A stretch of 23,655 nucleotides of DNA. Origin: Zongyangia gallinarum (GTDB taxonomy: Bacteria; Bacillota; Clostridia; Oscillospirales; Ruminococcaceae). The DNA lies in assembly GCA_904419315.1 (NCBI GenBank), contig CAJFQY010000038.1, positions 1-23,655 on the forward strand, written 5' to 3'. Shown piece by piece: positions 1 through 6,341 of this stretch (within the stretch, counting starts at the first letter, position 1; each line of letters opens with the position of its first letter). The notes under the pieces were generated by a model, which was not told the origin of the DNA, searched no databases, and saw nothing but the letters and a program-made list of their open reading frames with translations. Position numbers and translations under genes: made by a program.

Positions 1-215
1 CCTTCGGCGGCGGCAGCGGCGGCGGCGTGTCCATTACCCCCATTGGTTTTCTCATCGTTTCGGGGGGAGAGGTGAAGCTTTTGCAGTTGGCGGCCCAGGG
101 CAACACTGGCGACCGGTTGATCAACATGGTGCCGGATCTAGTGGACAAAGTAGCTTCGCTCTTTTCCAAAGAGGAGAAAAAGCAACAGGAGCCGGGGCAG
201 AAAACAGAACAATAG
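1..215 (+). CDS. ytfJ: YtfJ/GerW-family sporulation protein, 3' end only
   Basis: The reading frame is open from the window edge (codons in frame from base 3) to TAG at 213-215, so only the C-terminal part is present. It opens with the Gly-rich stretch FGGGSGGGVSITPIGFLIV, the hallmark of the YtfJ (GerW) family. A charged Lys/Glu/Gln-rich tail follows, as is usual for the family. In Bacillus, GerW-type proteins are made in the forespore and are needed for germination with some nutrients; the biochemical role is not known. The GTG at base 27 is an internal Val codon, not a start. The gene lies just upstream of a sporulation-type carboxypeptidase, which fits a sporulation neighbourhood. A stem-loop terminator follows within 10 bases of the stop. 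Confidence 0.88.
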   Translation, partial: FGGGSGGGVSITPIGFLIVSGGEVKLLQLAAQGNTGDRLINMVPDLVDKVASLFSKEEKKQQEPGQKTEQ

Positions 216-221
216 AAAGGC

Positions 222-259
222 GCCAGTGCCGGCGGTAACTTTCCGCTGGCACTGGCTTT
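222..259 (+). terminator. Rho-independent-type stem-loop after ytfJ
   Basis: Arms 222-235 and 243-256 pair over 14 bp with a single G-U pair around a 7-base loop (TAACTTT). Only a short T run (CTTTA) follows, so the U tract is weak. The flanking AAAG (216-219) could pair with CTTT and lengthen the stem. It separates ytfJ from the downstream dacB promoter. Confidence 0.7.
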
Positions 260-261
260 AC

Positions 262-290
262 GCATGGCAGAGCCCCCCTGCGCATACACT
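262..290 (+). promoter_or_regulatory. Candidate sigma-E (mother-cell sporulation) promoter of dacB
   Basis: CATACACT at 283-290 matches the sigma-E -10 consensus (CATACAMT) at every position. Fourteen bases upstream, GCATGGC at 262-268 matches the first four positions of the -35 (KMATATT) but not the last three. A start about 7 bases past the -10 would leave a short leader containing the AGGTGG ribosome site and the ATG at 315. B. subtilis dacB is transcribed by sigma-E, so the context agrees. This rests on consensus matching only. Confidence 0.5.
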
Positions 291-314
291 GAAACACAGG
301 CAGGTGGTTTTGCT

Positions 315-1442
315 ATGTTAAGAAAACTATGCGCCGTCTTTTTGGCGGCAATTCTTTGGATGGTTTCTCTCCCAGTTACGGCGGCGGGTTATACCCCTGA
401 CGCTAAAGGCGTGGTGGTCATTGAAATGAAAACGGGGCGGATCCTCTTTGACCAGCATGGAGAAAGGGAGCTCCCCATGGCCAGCACAACCAAAATTATG
501 ACGGCTCTCATCACCCTGGAGCAGCCAGGGCTGGACGAGTATTTCACGGTGGATTCCAAAGCAATCCAGGTGGAGGGGTCCTCTATGGGGCTCCAGGAAG
601 GGGGTCAGGTGACCTTGCGCGCCCTAGCCTACGGTATGCTCCTTGCCTCTGGCAACGATGCGGCTGGGGCAGCCGCTGTGCGGATTGCCGGCAGCGAGGA
701 GGCCTTTGTCCAGATGATGAATGACCGGGCACAGGAGATGGGGCTTTCCCACACCCATTTTGCCACCCCCTCTGGCCTGGATGGGGAGGGACACTACTCC
801 TCGGCTTATGACATGGCCATCCTGGCCAAGAATGCCTTAGAAAATCCCGATTTTGCCGAAATCTGCGGGACCTATCGGGCCCAGGTGGAATTTGGCAATC
901 CCCCCTATACCCGGTGGATGAAAAACCACAACAGGCTTTTAGACGAATACGAAGGGACCATCGGGGTCAAGACGGGCTTTACCAAGGAGGCTGGACGATG
1001 CCTGGTATCGGCAGTCCAGCGGGATGGAGTAGGGCTTATCTGTGTGACGCTAGGGGCGTCCGATGACTGGAATGTCCATAAAAACCTATACAACCAGTTT
1101 TTTGAGCGTGTGCAGTCGCGGCAACTAGACGGATCTTTGAGCTGCACCGCATTGCCTGTGGTGGGTGGGGAAAGGGACGCCGTATCCATCGCGCTGGCAG
1201 AGGCGCCAAAGGCCGGGCTTACCGAAAGCGAACTTTCCCGAGTAGAACGGCGGGTGGAGCTTTCTCCCTTTCTCTACGCTCCGGTGGAGGCGGGAGATGT
1301 AGTGGGGAGTATGATCTATACCTTAGACGGAGCCCAGGTGTGTCGTGTGCCCATAGCGGCGAAAAACGCGGTGGCCGCAGCACAGCCGGAGAAGAAGCCG
1401 GGATTTTTCCAAACGCTTTGGAACTGGCTGACGGGCGGATGA
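315..1442 (+). CDS. dacB: Serine-type D-Ala-D-Ala carboxypeptidase (PBP5/5*-like)
   Basis: This is an exported penicillin-binding protein that removes the terminal D-Ala from peptidoglycan stem peptides. All three active-site motifs of the S11 family are present: STTK (Ser57/Lys60), SGN (112-114) and KTG (219-221). Residues 1-25 form a signal peptide ending near VTA-AG. The C-terminal beta domain and a final amphipathic, Trp-containing segment (FFQTLWNWLTGG) fit PBP5-type membrane attachment. The ATG at 315 was chosen over the longer frame from 264 because AGGTGG lies 7 bases before it, the signal peptide starts there, and 264 would lie upstream of the likely transcription start. Length is 375 aa, normal for the family. 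Position next to rluB matches the B. subtilis dacB region, so a cortex-modifying sporulation role is likely. A vegetative DacA/DacF role cannot be excluded. Confidence 0.9.
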   Translation: MLRKLCAVFLAAILWMVSLPVTAAGYTPDAKGVVVIEMKTGRILFDQHGERELPMASTTKIMTALITLEQPGLDEYFTVDSKAIQVEGSSMGLQEGGQVTLRALAYGMLLASGNDAAGAAAVRIAGSEEAFVQMMNDRAQEMGLSHTHFATPSGLDGEGHYSSAYDMAILAKNALENPDFAEICGTYRAQVEFGNPPYTRWMKNHNRLLDEYEGTIGVKTGFTKEAGRCLVSAVQRDGVGLICVTLGASDDWNVHKNLYNQFFERVQSRQLDGSLSCTALPVVGGERDAVSIALAEAPKAGLTESELSRVERRVELSPFLYAPVEAGDVVGSMIYTLDGAQVCRVPIAAKNAVAAAQPEKKPGFFQTLWNWLTGG

Positions 1443-1493
1443 AAATGACGGAAGAGCACTTCTATGTGCGAAGCATAAAGGAAGGGGAAAACA

Positions 1494-2258
1494 ATGGCGA
1501 GAGATACAAGACTGCAAAAATTTTTGTCGGAGGCGGGGATTGCCAGCCGGAGAAAGTCGGAAGAATTCATTGCCGACGGACGGGTGACGGTCAATGGAAG
1601 AAGAGCCAAAATCGGTGATAAGGTCGACGTCCGCAAGGATGTTGTTGCGGTGGACGGGGAAAAGGTGGAATTTGACCGGAACCGCCAAAGCATCTATATC
1701 ATGCTCCATAAGCCGCGGGGCTATGTCACAACCATGGAGGACGAACAGGGCCGCAAGTGCGTGGCGGAGCTGGTCAAAGACGTGGGGACCCGGGTGTATC
1801 CTGTCGGGCGGCTGGATATGAATTCAGAGGGCCTTTTGTTAATGACCAATGACGGTGAATTTGCCAATATGATGATGCATCCCCGCCACAATGTCTCTAA
1901 AAGCTATCGGGTTACCGTGCGGCCTGATCTCAGCGATGAGCAGGCAGCCAAATTGGCCGAAGGGGTGGAGATCGACGGACGGATGACCCTGCCGGCCCAG
2001 GTGAGAGTGGTGACCAAGGAACCGGGCAGGGTGGTGATGGTCATCACCATCAAAGAAGGACGCAACCGGCAGATCCGCAAAATGTGCGAGGCAGTGGGGC
2101 TGGAGGTGGCCAGGCTCAAGAGAATTTCGGTGGGACCGCTCAAGCTGGGCATGTTGCAGCCTGGAAAATGGCGTTACCTACAGCTCAACGAAATCATCAT
2201 GCTGCGCAATGCGGCTTCTGGCGCCAAGACGGTCCATGTCAGGAGGCAGGAAAGATGA
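1494..2258 (+). CDS. rluB: 23S rRNA pseudouridine synthase RluB family
   Basis: This 254-aa protein has an N-terminal S4 RNA-binding domain (about residues 4-60: TRLQKFLSEAGIASRRKSEE) followed by the RsuA/RluB catalytic domain. The catalytic Asp is D108 in the GRLDMNSEGLLLMTNDG motif, and GRNRQIRKM near residue 190 is the second family signature. It is expected to convert a uridine to pseudouridine in helix 90/93-type positions of 23S rRNA in the cytoplasm. A purine-rich AAGGAAGGGG leader precedes the ATG. The gap to dacB is 51 bp with no terminator seen, and the stop overlaps the next gene as ATGA, so the two are translationally coupled. RsuA or RluE/F are paralogous alternatives, but gene context favours RluB. 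Confidence 0.93.
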   Translation: MARDTRLQKFLSEAGIASRRKSEEFIADGRVTVNGRRAKIGDKVDVRKDVVAVDGEKVEFDRNRQSIYIMLHKPRGYVTTMEDEQGRKCVAELVKDVGTRVYPVGRLDMNSEGLLLMTNDGEFANMMMHPRHNVSKSYRVTVRPDLSDEQAAKLAEGVEIDGRMTLPAQVRVVTKEPGRVVMVITIKEGRNRQIRKMCEAVGLEVARLKRISVGPLKLGMLQPGKWRYLQLNEIIMLRNAASGAKTVHVRRQER

Positions 2259-2638
2259 TCGAGCTGAAGCTGATACAAGACAATGGCATAAAAGCGCAGC
2301 TGCTGGAAAAAATGGGGATACAGGCATCGGATGCCATCTGCTACGGTGCCGCTGATCAAGAGGAGGTTCTGGGAGGCACAGCTTTTGCCATCCGCGATGG
2401 ACGAGCTGTTATGTTGGGCCTTTTTACCGAGCCTGGTTTGGGCGCTATGCTGGGGGACGGGCTCATCCGCGCCGCGTGGAATCACTGTTCATCTCATGGA
2501 ATCAAAACGGCCCGGTTTAGCGATGAATTTCCCATGGAGTCCCTTCAGCCACTGGAGTTCTTCCGGGACTTTTCCCATGAGGATATCGACATTGAAAAAT
2601 TCTTTTCAGAGGGCAAAAAATGTGGACAAACCCGATAG
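2255..2638 (+). CDS. Small GNAT-like protein of unknown function
   Basis: The 127-aa protein starts at ATG 2255, overlapping the rluB stop by four bases (ATGA), with AGGAGG at 2241-2246. The frame continues upstream to 2084, but that part is an out-of-frame shadow of rluB. The central segment (about residues 46-80: a beta-like AVMLGLF, then GLGAMLGDGLIRAAWNHC) resembles the acetyl-CoA-binding A motif of GNAT acetyltransferases. It lacks the canonical R/QxxGxG/A signature, so activity is doubtful. The C-terminus is charged and ends in Cys-Gly-Gln-Thr-Arg. Co-translation with rluB hints at a ribosome-related or housekeeping role, but that is only positional. No function is assigned. Confidence 0.75.
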   Translation: MIELKLIQDNGIKAQLLEKMGIQASDAICYGAADQEEVLGGTAFAIRDGRAVMLGLFTEPGLGAMLGDGLIRAAWNHCSSHGIKTARFSDEFPMESLQPLEFFRDFSHEDIDIEKFFSEGKKCGQTR

Positions 2639-2645
2639 AAATCCC

Positions 2646-2663
2646 TTGTTATTTATCTAACAA
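2646..2663. promoter_or_regulatory. Rex-like operator overlapping the -35 box
   Basis: TTGTTA-N6-TAACAA is an 18-bp palindrome (20 bp with the flanking C and G). The published clostridial Rex site is TTGTTAANNNNTTAACAA, also 18 bp; this site matches 12 of its 14 defined positions, missing only the innermost A and T. It covers the -35 and half the spacer, where a bound repressor would block polymerase. Rex senses the NADH/NAD+ ratio and controls fermentation genes. No T run follows, so it is not a terminator. Confidence 0.55.
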
Positions 2664-2674
2664 GAGTATATAAT
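2646..2674 (+). promoter_or_regulatory. Sigma-A promoter of the carboxyl-transfer operon
   Basis: TTGTTA (2646-2651) and a perfect TATAAT (2669-2674) are separated by 17 bases, giving a near-consensus vegetative promoter. The expected start is near 2681-2682, just before the long leader stem-loop. It lies in the 177-bp gap ahead of the carboxyltransferase gene. Confidence 0.8.
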
Positions 2675-2682
2675 ATTATTGA

Positions 2683-2748
2683 TTACGGTTTTTCGAGGAA
2701 ATTGCGCAGAAACTGCCGAAATAGGGCAGCGCGCAGCGAAAAACGTAA
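2683..2748 (+). promoter_or_regulatory. Long 5'-UTR stem-loop at the predicted mRNA start
   Basis: Three stacked helices are visible. The outer helix pairs 2683-2695 with 2737-2748 (12 bp, one bulged G). The middle pairs 2703-2707 with 2731-2735 (5 bp). The inner pairs 2713-2717 with 2725-2729 (5 bp) around a 7-base loop. The internal loops are asymmetric (7 versus 1 and 5 versus 1 bases), with unpaired purines AGGAAAT and AGAAA. The outer helix would begin within a few bases of the transcript 5' end, as in mRNA-stabilising 5' hairpins. I do not recognise a known riboswitch class. Confidence 0.6.
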
Positions 2749-2815
2749 CTTTGATTTCGACCATTGATTTTTAAATTCATCTTAGATTCATGGTAAGAGA
2801 AACGGAGGAACACAG

Positions 2816-4228
2816 ATGAGTACCGAAAGCAGATCCAAAGTTCTTGCGGATGCTCGCGCCGCGGCGGTGAAGTCGACTCCGGCCCGTGAAAGACTGGCCC
2901 TTCTTTTTGACGGGGACAGCTTTGTGGAGCTGGATGCCTTTGCCAAAGTGGGAGAAGAAGGCGCAGGTGTTGTCACCGGTTATGGCGCCATCGACGGCAA
3001 CCCGGTGTTTGCCTTTGCGCAGGACATCCAGGCAACTGGCGGTGCAGTGGGTAAAATCCATGCCGCTAAAGTGAAAAAAGTATATGATTTGGCTGAGAAA
3101 ACCGGAGCTCCGGTAGTCGGCATTTTCGACTCCAACGGCGCGCGCCTTTCTGAAGGCAATGATGCACTGGCCGCATATGGAGATATGCTCCAGAGCTCCA
3201 GCAACATTTCCGGCGTTGTCCCCCAGATCTCCTTGATCTTGGGCACCTGTGCGGGAACTGCGGCCATGATTGCCTGCAATGCAGATTTCGTTGTTATGAG
3301 TGAAAAGGCGGAGTTTTTCCTGAGTGCCGCCGGCATTGATGGCACCGAGGGAGCCGGCAGCGCGGCTAATGCTGCAAAATCCGGTGCAGCTCACCTTGTA
3401 CTCCCCACAGAGGAGGAGGCCATCGGTGCAGCGAGAAATCTGATCTCTCTCCTGCCGCTGAACAATCTGTCTGCTTCTCCCGTTTGTGATTTTTCCGCCA
3501 ACGATGCTGCCGCTGCTTTGAGCGCTGCATGTGAGAATATGGCCGAAGCAGATACCATGGCCATTGTGGAAGGGGTCTTTGATGCAGGCAGCGTTGTGGA
3601 GATCCAGAAGGATTTCGGCGCAGGTTCTATTGCGGCGCTGGCAACCTTGGGTGGTTTTACCTGCGGTGTTGTCGCTACCAAGGGCGGCAAGCTTTCCGCT
3701 GCTGACTGTGCCAAGATGGCTCGTCTAGTCAGCATCTGTGACGCTTATCAGATACCGGTAGTTACTTTTGTTAATACCGAGGGCTTTGAGGCCAATGGCG
3801 AGACAGAGCTTGCCGGTGCGATTCGGGAGAGCGCAAAGCTGGCCCATGTTTATGCCCAGGCCACCTGTGTAAAGGTGAGTGTCATCACCGGTGCAGCTTA
3901 CGGAAGCGCTTACATAGCGCTGGCTGGAACCAATGCGGGCGCCGATGTCACCCTGGCATGGCCTTCCGCTGTTATCAGCGCTTTGGAGCCTAAGGCCGCT
4001 GTGGCATTTGCCCATGGTGGTGAAATTACTGCCGACCATGACAGAGCGGCGGTAGAAAAAGAATATATGGAGACAACCGCTTCCGCCCTTACTGCGGCGG
4101 CAGACGGTTATATAGAAGATGTCATTGATCCTGCGGCAACCAGGGACGTACTTCTTTCCACCCTGGATATGCTGGCTGGTAAGAGAGTGACCCATTTGCC
4201 GAGAAAACACAGCAATATGCCCATGTAA
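2816..4228 (+). CDS. Acyl-CoA carboxyltransferase-like subunit (MmdA / transcarboxylase 12S type, divergent)
   Basis: This 470-aa protein has the two-half crotonase-fold layout of the carboxyl transferase family (acyl-CoA carboxylase beta, methylmalonyl-CoA decarboxylase alpha, transcarboxylase 12S). Recognisable segments include SNGARLSEG and SGVVPQISLILGTCAG in the N-half, and GAAYGSAYIALAG and ADVTLAWPSA in the C-half. Such subunits move CO2 between carboxybiotin and an acyl-CoA such as propionyl/methylmalonyl-CoA. It is 40-50 residues shorter than typical MmdA. Several usually fixed spots differ: CAGG is CAGT, YGGAY is YGSAY, and the MGPEGA-type segment reads LEPKAA. Substrate is therefore uncertain, and loss of acyl-CoA activity is possible. 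GGAGG at 2804-2808 supports ATG 2816. It is the first gene of a three-gene operon with a biotin carrier and a 5S-like subunit. Confidence 0.85.
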   Translation: MSTESRSKVLADARAAAVKSTPARERLALLFDGDSFVELDAFAKVGEEGAGVVTGYGAIDGNPVFAFAQDIQATGGAVGKIHAAKVKKVYDLAEKTGAPVVGIFDSNGARLSEGNDALAAYGDMLQSSSNISGVVPQISLILGTCAGTAAMIACNADFVVMSEKAEFFLSAAGIDGTEGAGSAANAAKSGAAHLVLPTEEEAIGAARNLISLLPLNNLSASPVCDFSANDAAAALSAACENMAEADTMAIVEGVFDAGSVVEIQKDFGAGSIAALATLGGFTCGVVATKGGKLSAADCAKMARLVSICDAYQIPVVTFVNTEGFEANGETELAGAIRESAKLAHVYAQATCVKVSVITGAAYGSAYIALAGTNAGADVTLAWPSAVISALEPKAAVAFAHGGEITADHDRAAVEKEYMETTASALTAAADGYIEDVIDPAATRDVLLSTLDMLAGKRVTHLPRKHSNMPM

Positions 4229-4266
4229 TTGCGGCTGGATTGCGTACAGAAAAGGGAGGACTTATT

Positions 4267-4704
4267 GTGAAAAGATTTAATATAACTGTAAATGGACAGG
4301 CTTATGATGTTGCTGTTGAAGAGATTGCGGCAGGCGCTCCTATGCCTGCTGCTGCCCCGGCTCCCGCCCCTGCGGCAGCACCTGCTCCTGCGGCGGCTCC
4401 GGCTCCCGCGCCTGCTCCTGCGGCAGCACCTGCCCCTGCACCGGCACCTGAAGCAGCCCCGGCTCCCGCTGCGGCTCCTGGTACCGAAGGCAGCATCAAG
4501 ATCAATGCACCTATGCCTGGTACCATCCTGGATGTAAGAGTTTCTGTGGGTCAGAAGATTGCCAAAGGTGATGTTATTGTCATTCTGGAGGCAATGAAGA
4601 TGGAAAATGAGATTATGGCTCCCTGTGACGCCACCGTTGCAAGCCTGAGCGTCAAGAAAGGCGATACGGTCAACTCCAACGATCCCATCGCTACACTGGA
4701 CTAA
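4267..4704 (+). CDS. Biotin carboxyl carrier protein (1.3S / GcdC-MmdC type)
   Basis: The 145-aa protein carries the swinging biotin arm between the two carboxyltransferases. Residues 1-20 (KRFNITVNGQAYDVAVEEI) match the N-terminal strand of transcarboxylase 1.3S and of decarboxylase gamma subunits. Residues 21-71 are an almost pure Ala/Pro linker. Residues 72-145 form the biotinyl domain with EAMKMENE; Lys111 is the predicted biotinylation site. The start is GTG 4267: GGGAGG at 4254-4259 is correctly spaced, while the frame from 4240 has no such site. It is 38 bp downstream of the carboxyltransferase. A biotin protein ligase must act on it but is not in this window. Confidence 0.93.
   Translation: MKRFNITVNGQAYDVAVEEIAAGAPMPAAAPAPAPAAAPAPAAAPAPAPAPAAAPAPAPAPEAAPAPAAAPGTEGSIKINAPMPGTILDVRVSVGQKIAKGDVIVILEAMKMENEIMAPCDATVASLSVKKGDTVNSNDPIATLD
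4327..4479 (+). repeat. Ala/Pro codon repeat encoding the carrier linker
   Basis: About 51 codons are nearly all GCN or CCN, arranged as irregular AP and AAAP units with near-repeated blocks such as GCTCCTGCG. Slippage-type expansion or contraction would stay in frame in units of 3. The bias opens accidental frames on both strands, including Arg/Leu-rich and Gly/Ala-rich ones, which are not genes. Confidence 0.85.
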
Positions 4705-4713
4705 GATTCCACC

Positions 4714-4745
4714 AGGGGAACGGAACTGGGCCGTTTTCCCCTTTT
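4714..4745 (+). terminator. Imperfect stem-loop with T run, possible partial terminator
   Basis: AGGGGAACGG (4714-4723) can pair with CCGTTTTCCCCT (4731-4742) with a two-base bulge, around the loop AACTGGG. A four-T run follows (4742-4745). It lies ten bases after the biotin carrier stop. It may lower expression of the downstream 5S-like gene or mark the 3' end of a processed message. Confidence 0.5.
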
Positions 4746-4749
4746 GCCC

Positions 4750-4840
4750 CTGTCTCCGGGGCGTACTCCGGAGAGGACAGACTCCTGTGGTCGTCTGCGT
4801 GGAACGGGAGCGGGGCAATCTGAAACCAGCCGGCACGCAG
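4750..4840 (+). other. Structured stretch between carrier and 5S-like genes
   Basis: Two more inverted repeats follow. CTGTCTCCGG (4750-4759) pairs with CCGGA (4768-4772) and GACAG (4776-4780), with a three-base bulge. A perfect CTGCGTG/CACGCAG pair (4795-4801, 4834-4840) closes a 32-base loop containing AATCTGAAACCAGCC. No open frame with a ribosome site is evident here. No known RNA family could be assigned. Confidence 0.4.
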
Positions 4841-4863
4841 CGGCAGAATGGAAGGTTGACATT

Positions 4864-6264
4864 ATGGCAAAAGTAAAAATTACCGAGACCATTCTTCGTG
4901 ATGCTCATCAATCCCTGATTGCCACCCGTATGACCCTTGAAGATATGAAGCCGATGCTCAAAGCCATTGACGATGTGGGCTTTTATTCGGTAGAAGCCTG
5001 GGGCGGCGCTACCTTTGATGCTTGCCTGCGCTTCCTGGACGAGGATCCTTGGGAGCGGCTTCGGGTGATCAGAAGCTACATGAAGAATACCAAGATACAG
5101 ATGCTCTACCGCGGACAGAATATGCTGGGCTACCGTCACTATGCTGACGATGTGGTAGAGTACTTTGTACAGAAATCCGTTGCCAACGGCATTGACATTC
5201 TCCGTGTTTTCGATGCCCTCAACGATAAGAGAAATCTGGAAGCTTCCGTACGGGCAACCAAGAAGGAAGGCGCCCACCTGCAGGCGGCTCTTTCCTATAC
5301 GTTGGGCCCTGTGTTTGATATTGAATACTACGTAAACTATGCCAAGGAATTGGAGAATATGGGCGCTGACTCTATCTGCATCAAGGATATGGCAGCCCTG
5401 ATTACCCCCAAGATGGCTTATGATCTGGTGAAAGCCCTCAAGGAGACGGTGAAGATCCCCGTTCAGCTGCATACCCACTACACCTCCGGCCTGGCTTCCA
5501 TGGCCCTGCTCAAAGGGATTGAGGCAGGTGTCGATATTATCGATACCGCTATGTCTCCCATGGCGCTGGGAACTTCCCACGCTCCCACCGAAACTATGGT
5601 AGCAGCTCTCCAGGGCACGGAATATGACACCGGCCTGGATCTGAAAAAGCTCAATGTGGTGCGTGAGCATTGCGTCAAGCTCCGGGAGAAATATCTGGCA
5701 AATGGACTGCTCAATCCGAAGGTGCTGGGCGTCGACGCCAACACCCTGCTGTATCAGGTGCCAGGCGGCATGCTCTCCAACCTGATTTCTCAGCTGAAAC
5801 AGGCGGGCAAAGAGGATCAGCTGGATGCGGTGCTCCAGGAGGTACCAAGAGTTCGTGAAGATTCTGGATATCCGCCTCTGGTTACTCCGACCTCTCAGAT
5901 TGTAGGAACCCAGGCTGTCTTTAACGTCATTATGGGTGAACGCTACAAGATGGTCACCAAAGAGTTTAAAGCCTTGGTTCGTGGCGAATACGGAAAAACT
6001 CCGGTTGCCATCGATCCTGCCTTCCGCAAGAAGATCATCGGCGATGCGGAGCCCATCGACTGCCGTCCCGCCGATCTGTTGGAGCCGGAACTGGACAAGA
6101 TCAAGGCAGAGTTTCCTCAGGAACTTTACGAACAGGAAGAGGATATCCTCAGCTATGCTCAGTTCGGACAGGTTGCAACCAAGTTCTTCGAGAAACGCCG
6201 CGACAAAAAGTATGGTGTGGATGCTGCTCATGCCGACAGAGCAAACAATGTACATCCCGTGTAA
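4864..6264 (+). CDS. oadA: Pyruvate/oxaloacetate carboxyltransferase subunit (OadA / transcarboxylase 5S type, no biotin domain)
   Basis: The 466-aa protein is a TIM-barrel carboxyltransferase of the HMG-CoA lyase-like family, interconverting pyruvate plus carboxybiotin with oxaloacetate. Key residues visible are the metal-binding Asp13 in LRDAHQSLIATRM, the catalytic/metal Lys174 in IKDMAALITP, and His203/His205 in the HTHYTSG motif. It stops after the PYC_OADA domain (YEQEEDILSYAQFGQVATKFF) and has no C-terminal biotin domain, unlike Na+-pump OadA of about 590 aa. The carrier is encoded separately just upstream. ATG 4864 was chosen (GAAGG upstream); a longer frame from 4744 covers the structured spacer and has no family homology. 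A Na+-pump alpha subunit using an OadB encoded elsewhere is the main alternative. Confidence 0.92.
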   Translation: MAKVKITETILRDAHQSLIATRMTLEDMKPMLKAIDDVGFYSVEAWGGATFDACLRFLDEDPWERLRVIRSYMKNTKIQMLYRGQNMLGYRHYADDVVEYFVQKSVANGIDILRVFDALNDKRNLEASVRATKKEGAHLQAALSYTLGPVFDIEYYVNYAKELENMGADSICIKDMAALITPKMAYDLVKALKETVKIPVQLHTHYTSGLASMALLKGIEAGVDIIDTAMSPMALGTSHAPTETMVAALQGTEYDTGLDLKKLNVVREHCVKLREKYLANGLLNPKVLGVDANTLLYQVPGGMLSNLISQLKQAGKEDQLDAVLQEVPRVREDSGYPPLVTPTSQIVGTQAVFNVIMGERYKMVTKEFKALVRGEYGKTPVAIDPAFRKKIIGDAEPIDCRPADLLEPELDKIKAEFPQELYEQEEDILSYAQFGQVATKFFEKRRDKKYGVDAAHADRANNVHPV

Positions 6265-6278
6265 GATTTTGCAAAGAC

Positions 6279-6305
6279 GCGCTCCGGTTTTGCCGGAGCG
6301 CTTTT
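6279..6305 (+). terminator. Intrinsic terminator of the carboxyl-transfer operon
   Basis: A perfect 9-bp GC-rich stem (GCGCTCCGG 6279-6287, CCGGAGCGC 6293-6301) with loop TTTTG is followed by TTTTGTTA. It lies 15 bases after the 5S-like stop codon. Confidence 0.9.
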
Positions 6306-6341
6306 GTTATCCACAGGGGAAATGAATGGGAGGAAAAAGCC

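Noticed and set aside
2645..2664. The palindrome as a terminator of the GNAT-like gene
   Set aside because: The arms are AT-rich and no T run follows. Its position on the -35 fits an operator better.
2683..2748. Assignment of the leader hairpin to a known riboswitch
   Set aside because: I could not match it to the conserved cores I know (for example c-di-GMP, glycine, TPP). It is kept only as an unassigned structure.
2777..3394. A 205-codon - strand frame opposite the carboxyltransferase start
   Set aside because: It is a shadow of the + strand gene with no ribosome site or family motif.
4292..4537. Leu/Arg-rich (+) and Gly/Ala-rich (-) frames over the linker repeat
   Set aside because: They are by-products of GCN/CCN codon repetition, with no ribosome site.
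4749..4845. Possible cobalamin-type riboswitch before the 5S-like gene (AATCTGAAACCAGCC is faintly like the 3' core of that class)
   Set aside because: The conserved GCCACTG-type core is not seen and the region is too short for the full architecture. The downstream gene does not need B12.
4108..6255. A 715-codon open frame on the - strand across the carboxyl-transfer operon
   Set aside because: It lies wholly antisense to three well-supported genes. Its product has no recognisable domain and turns into Arg/Ser/Cys-rich low complexity opposite the Ala/Pro repeat. Codon bias of the + strand explains it.
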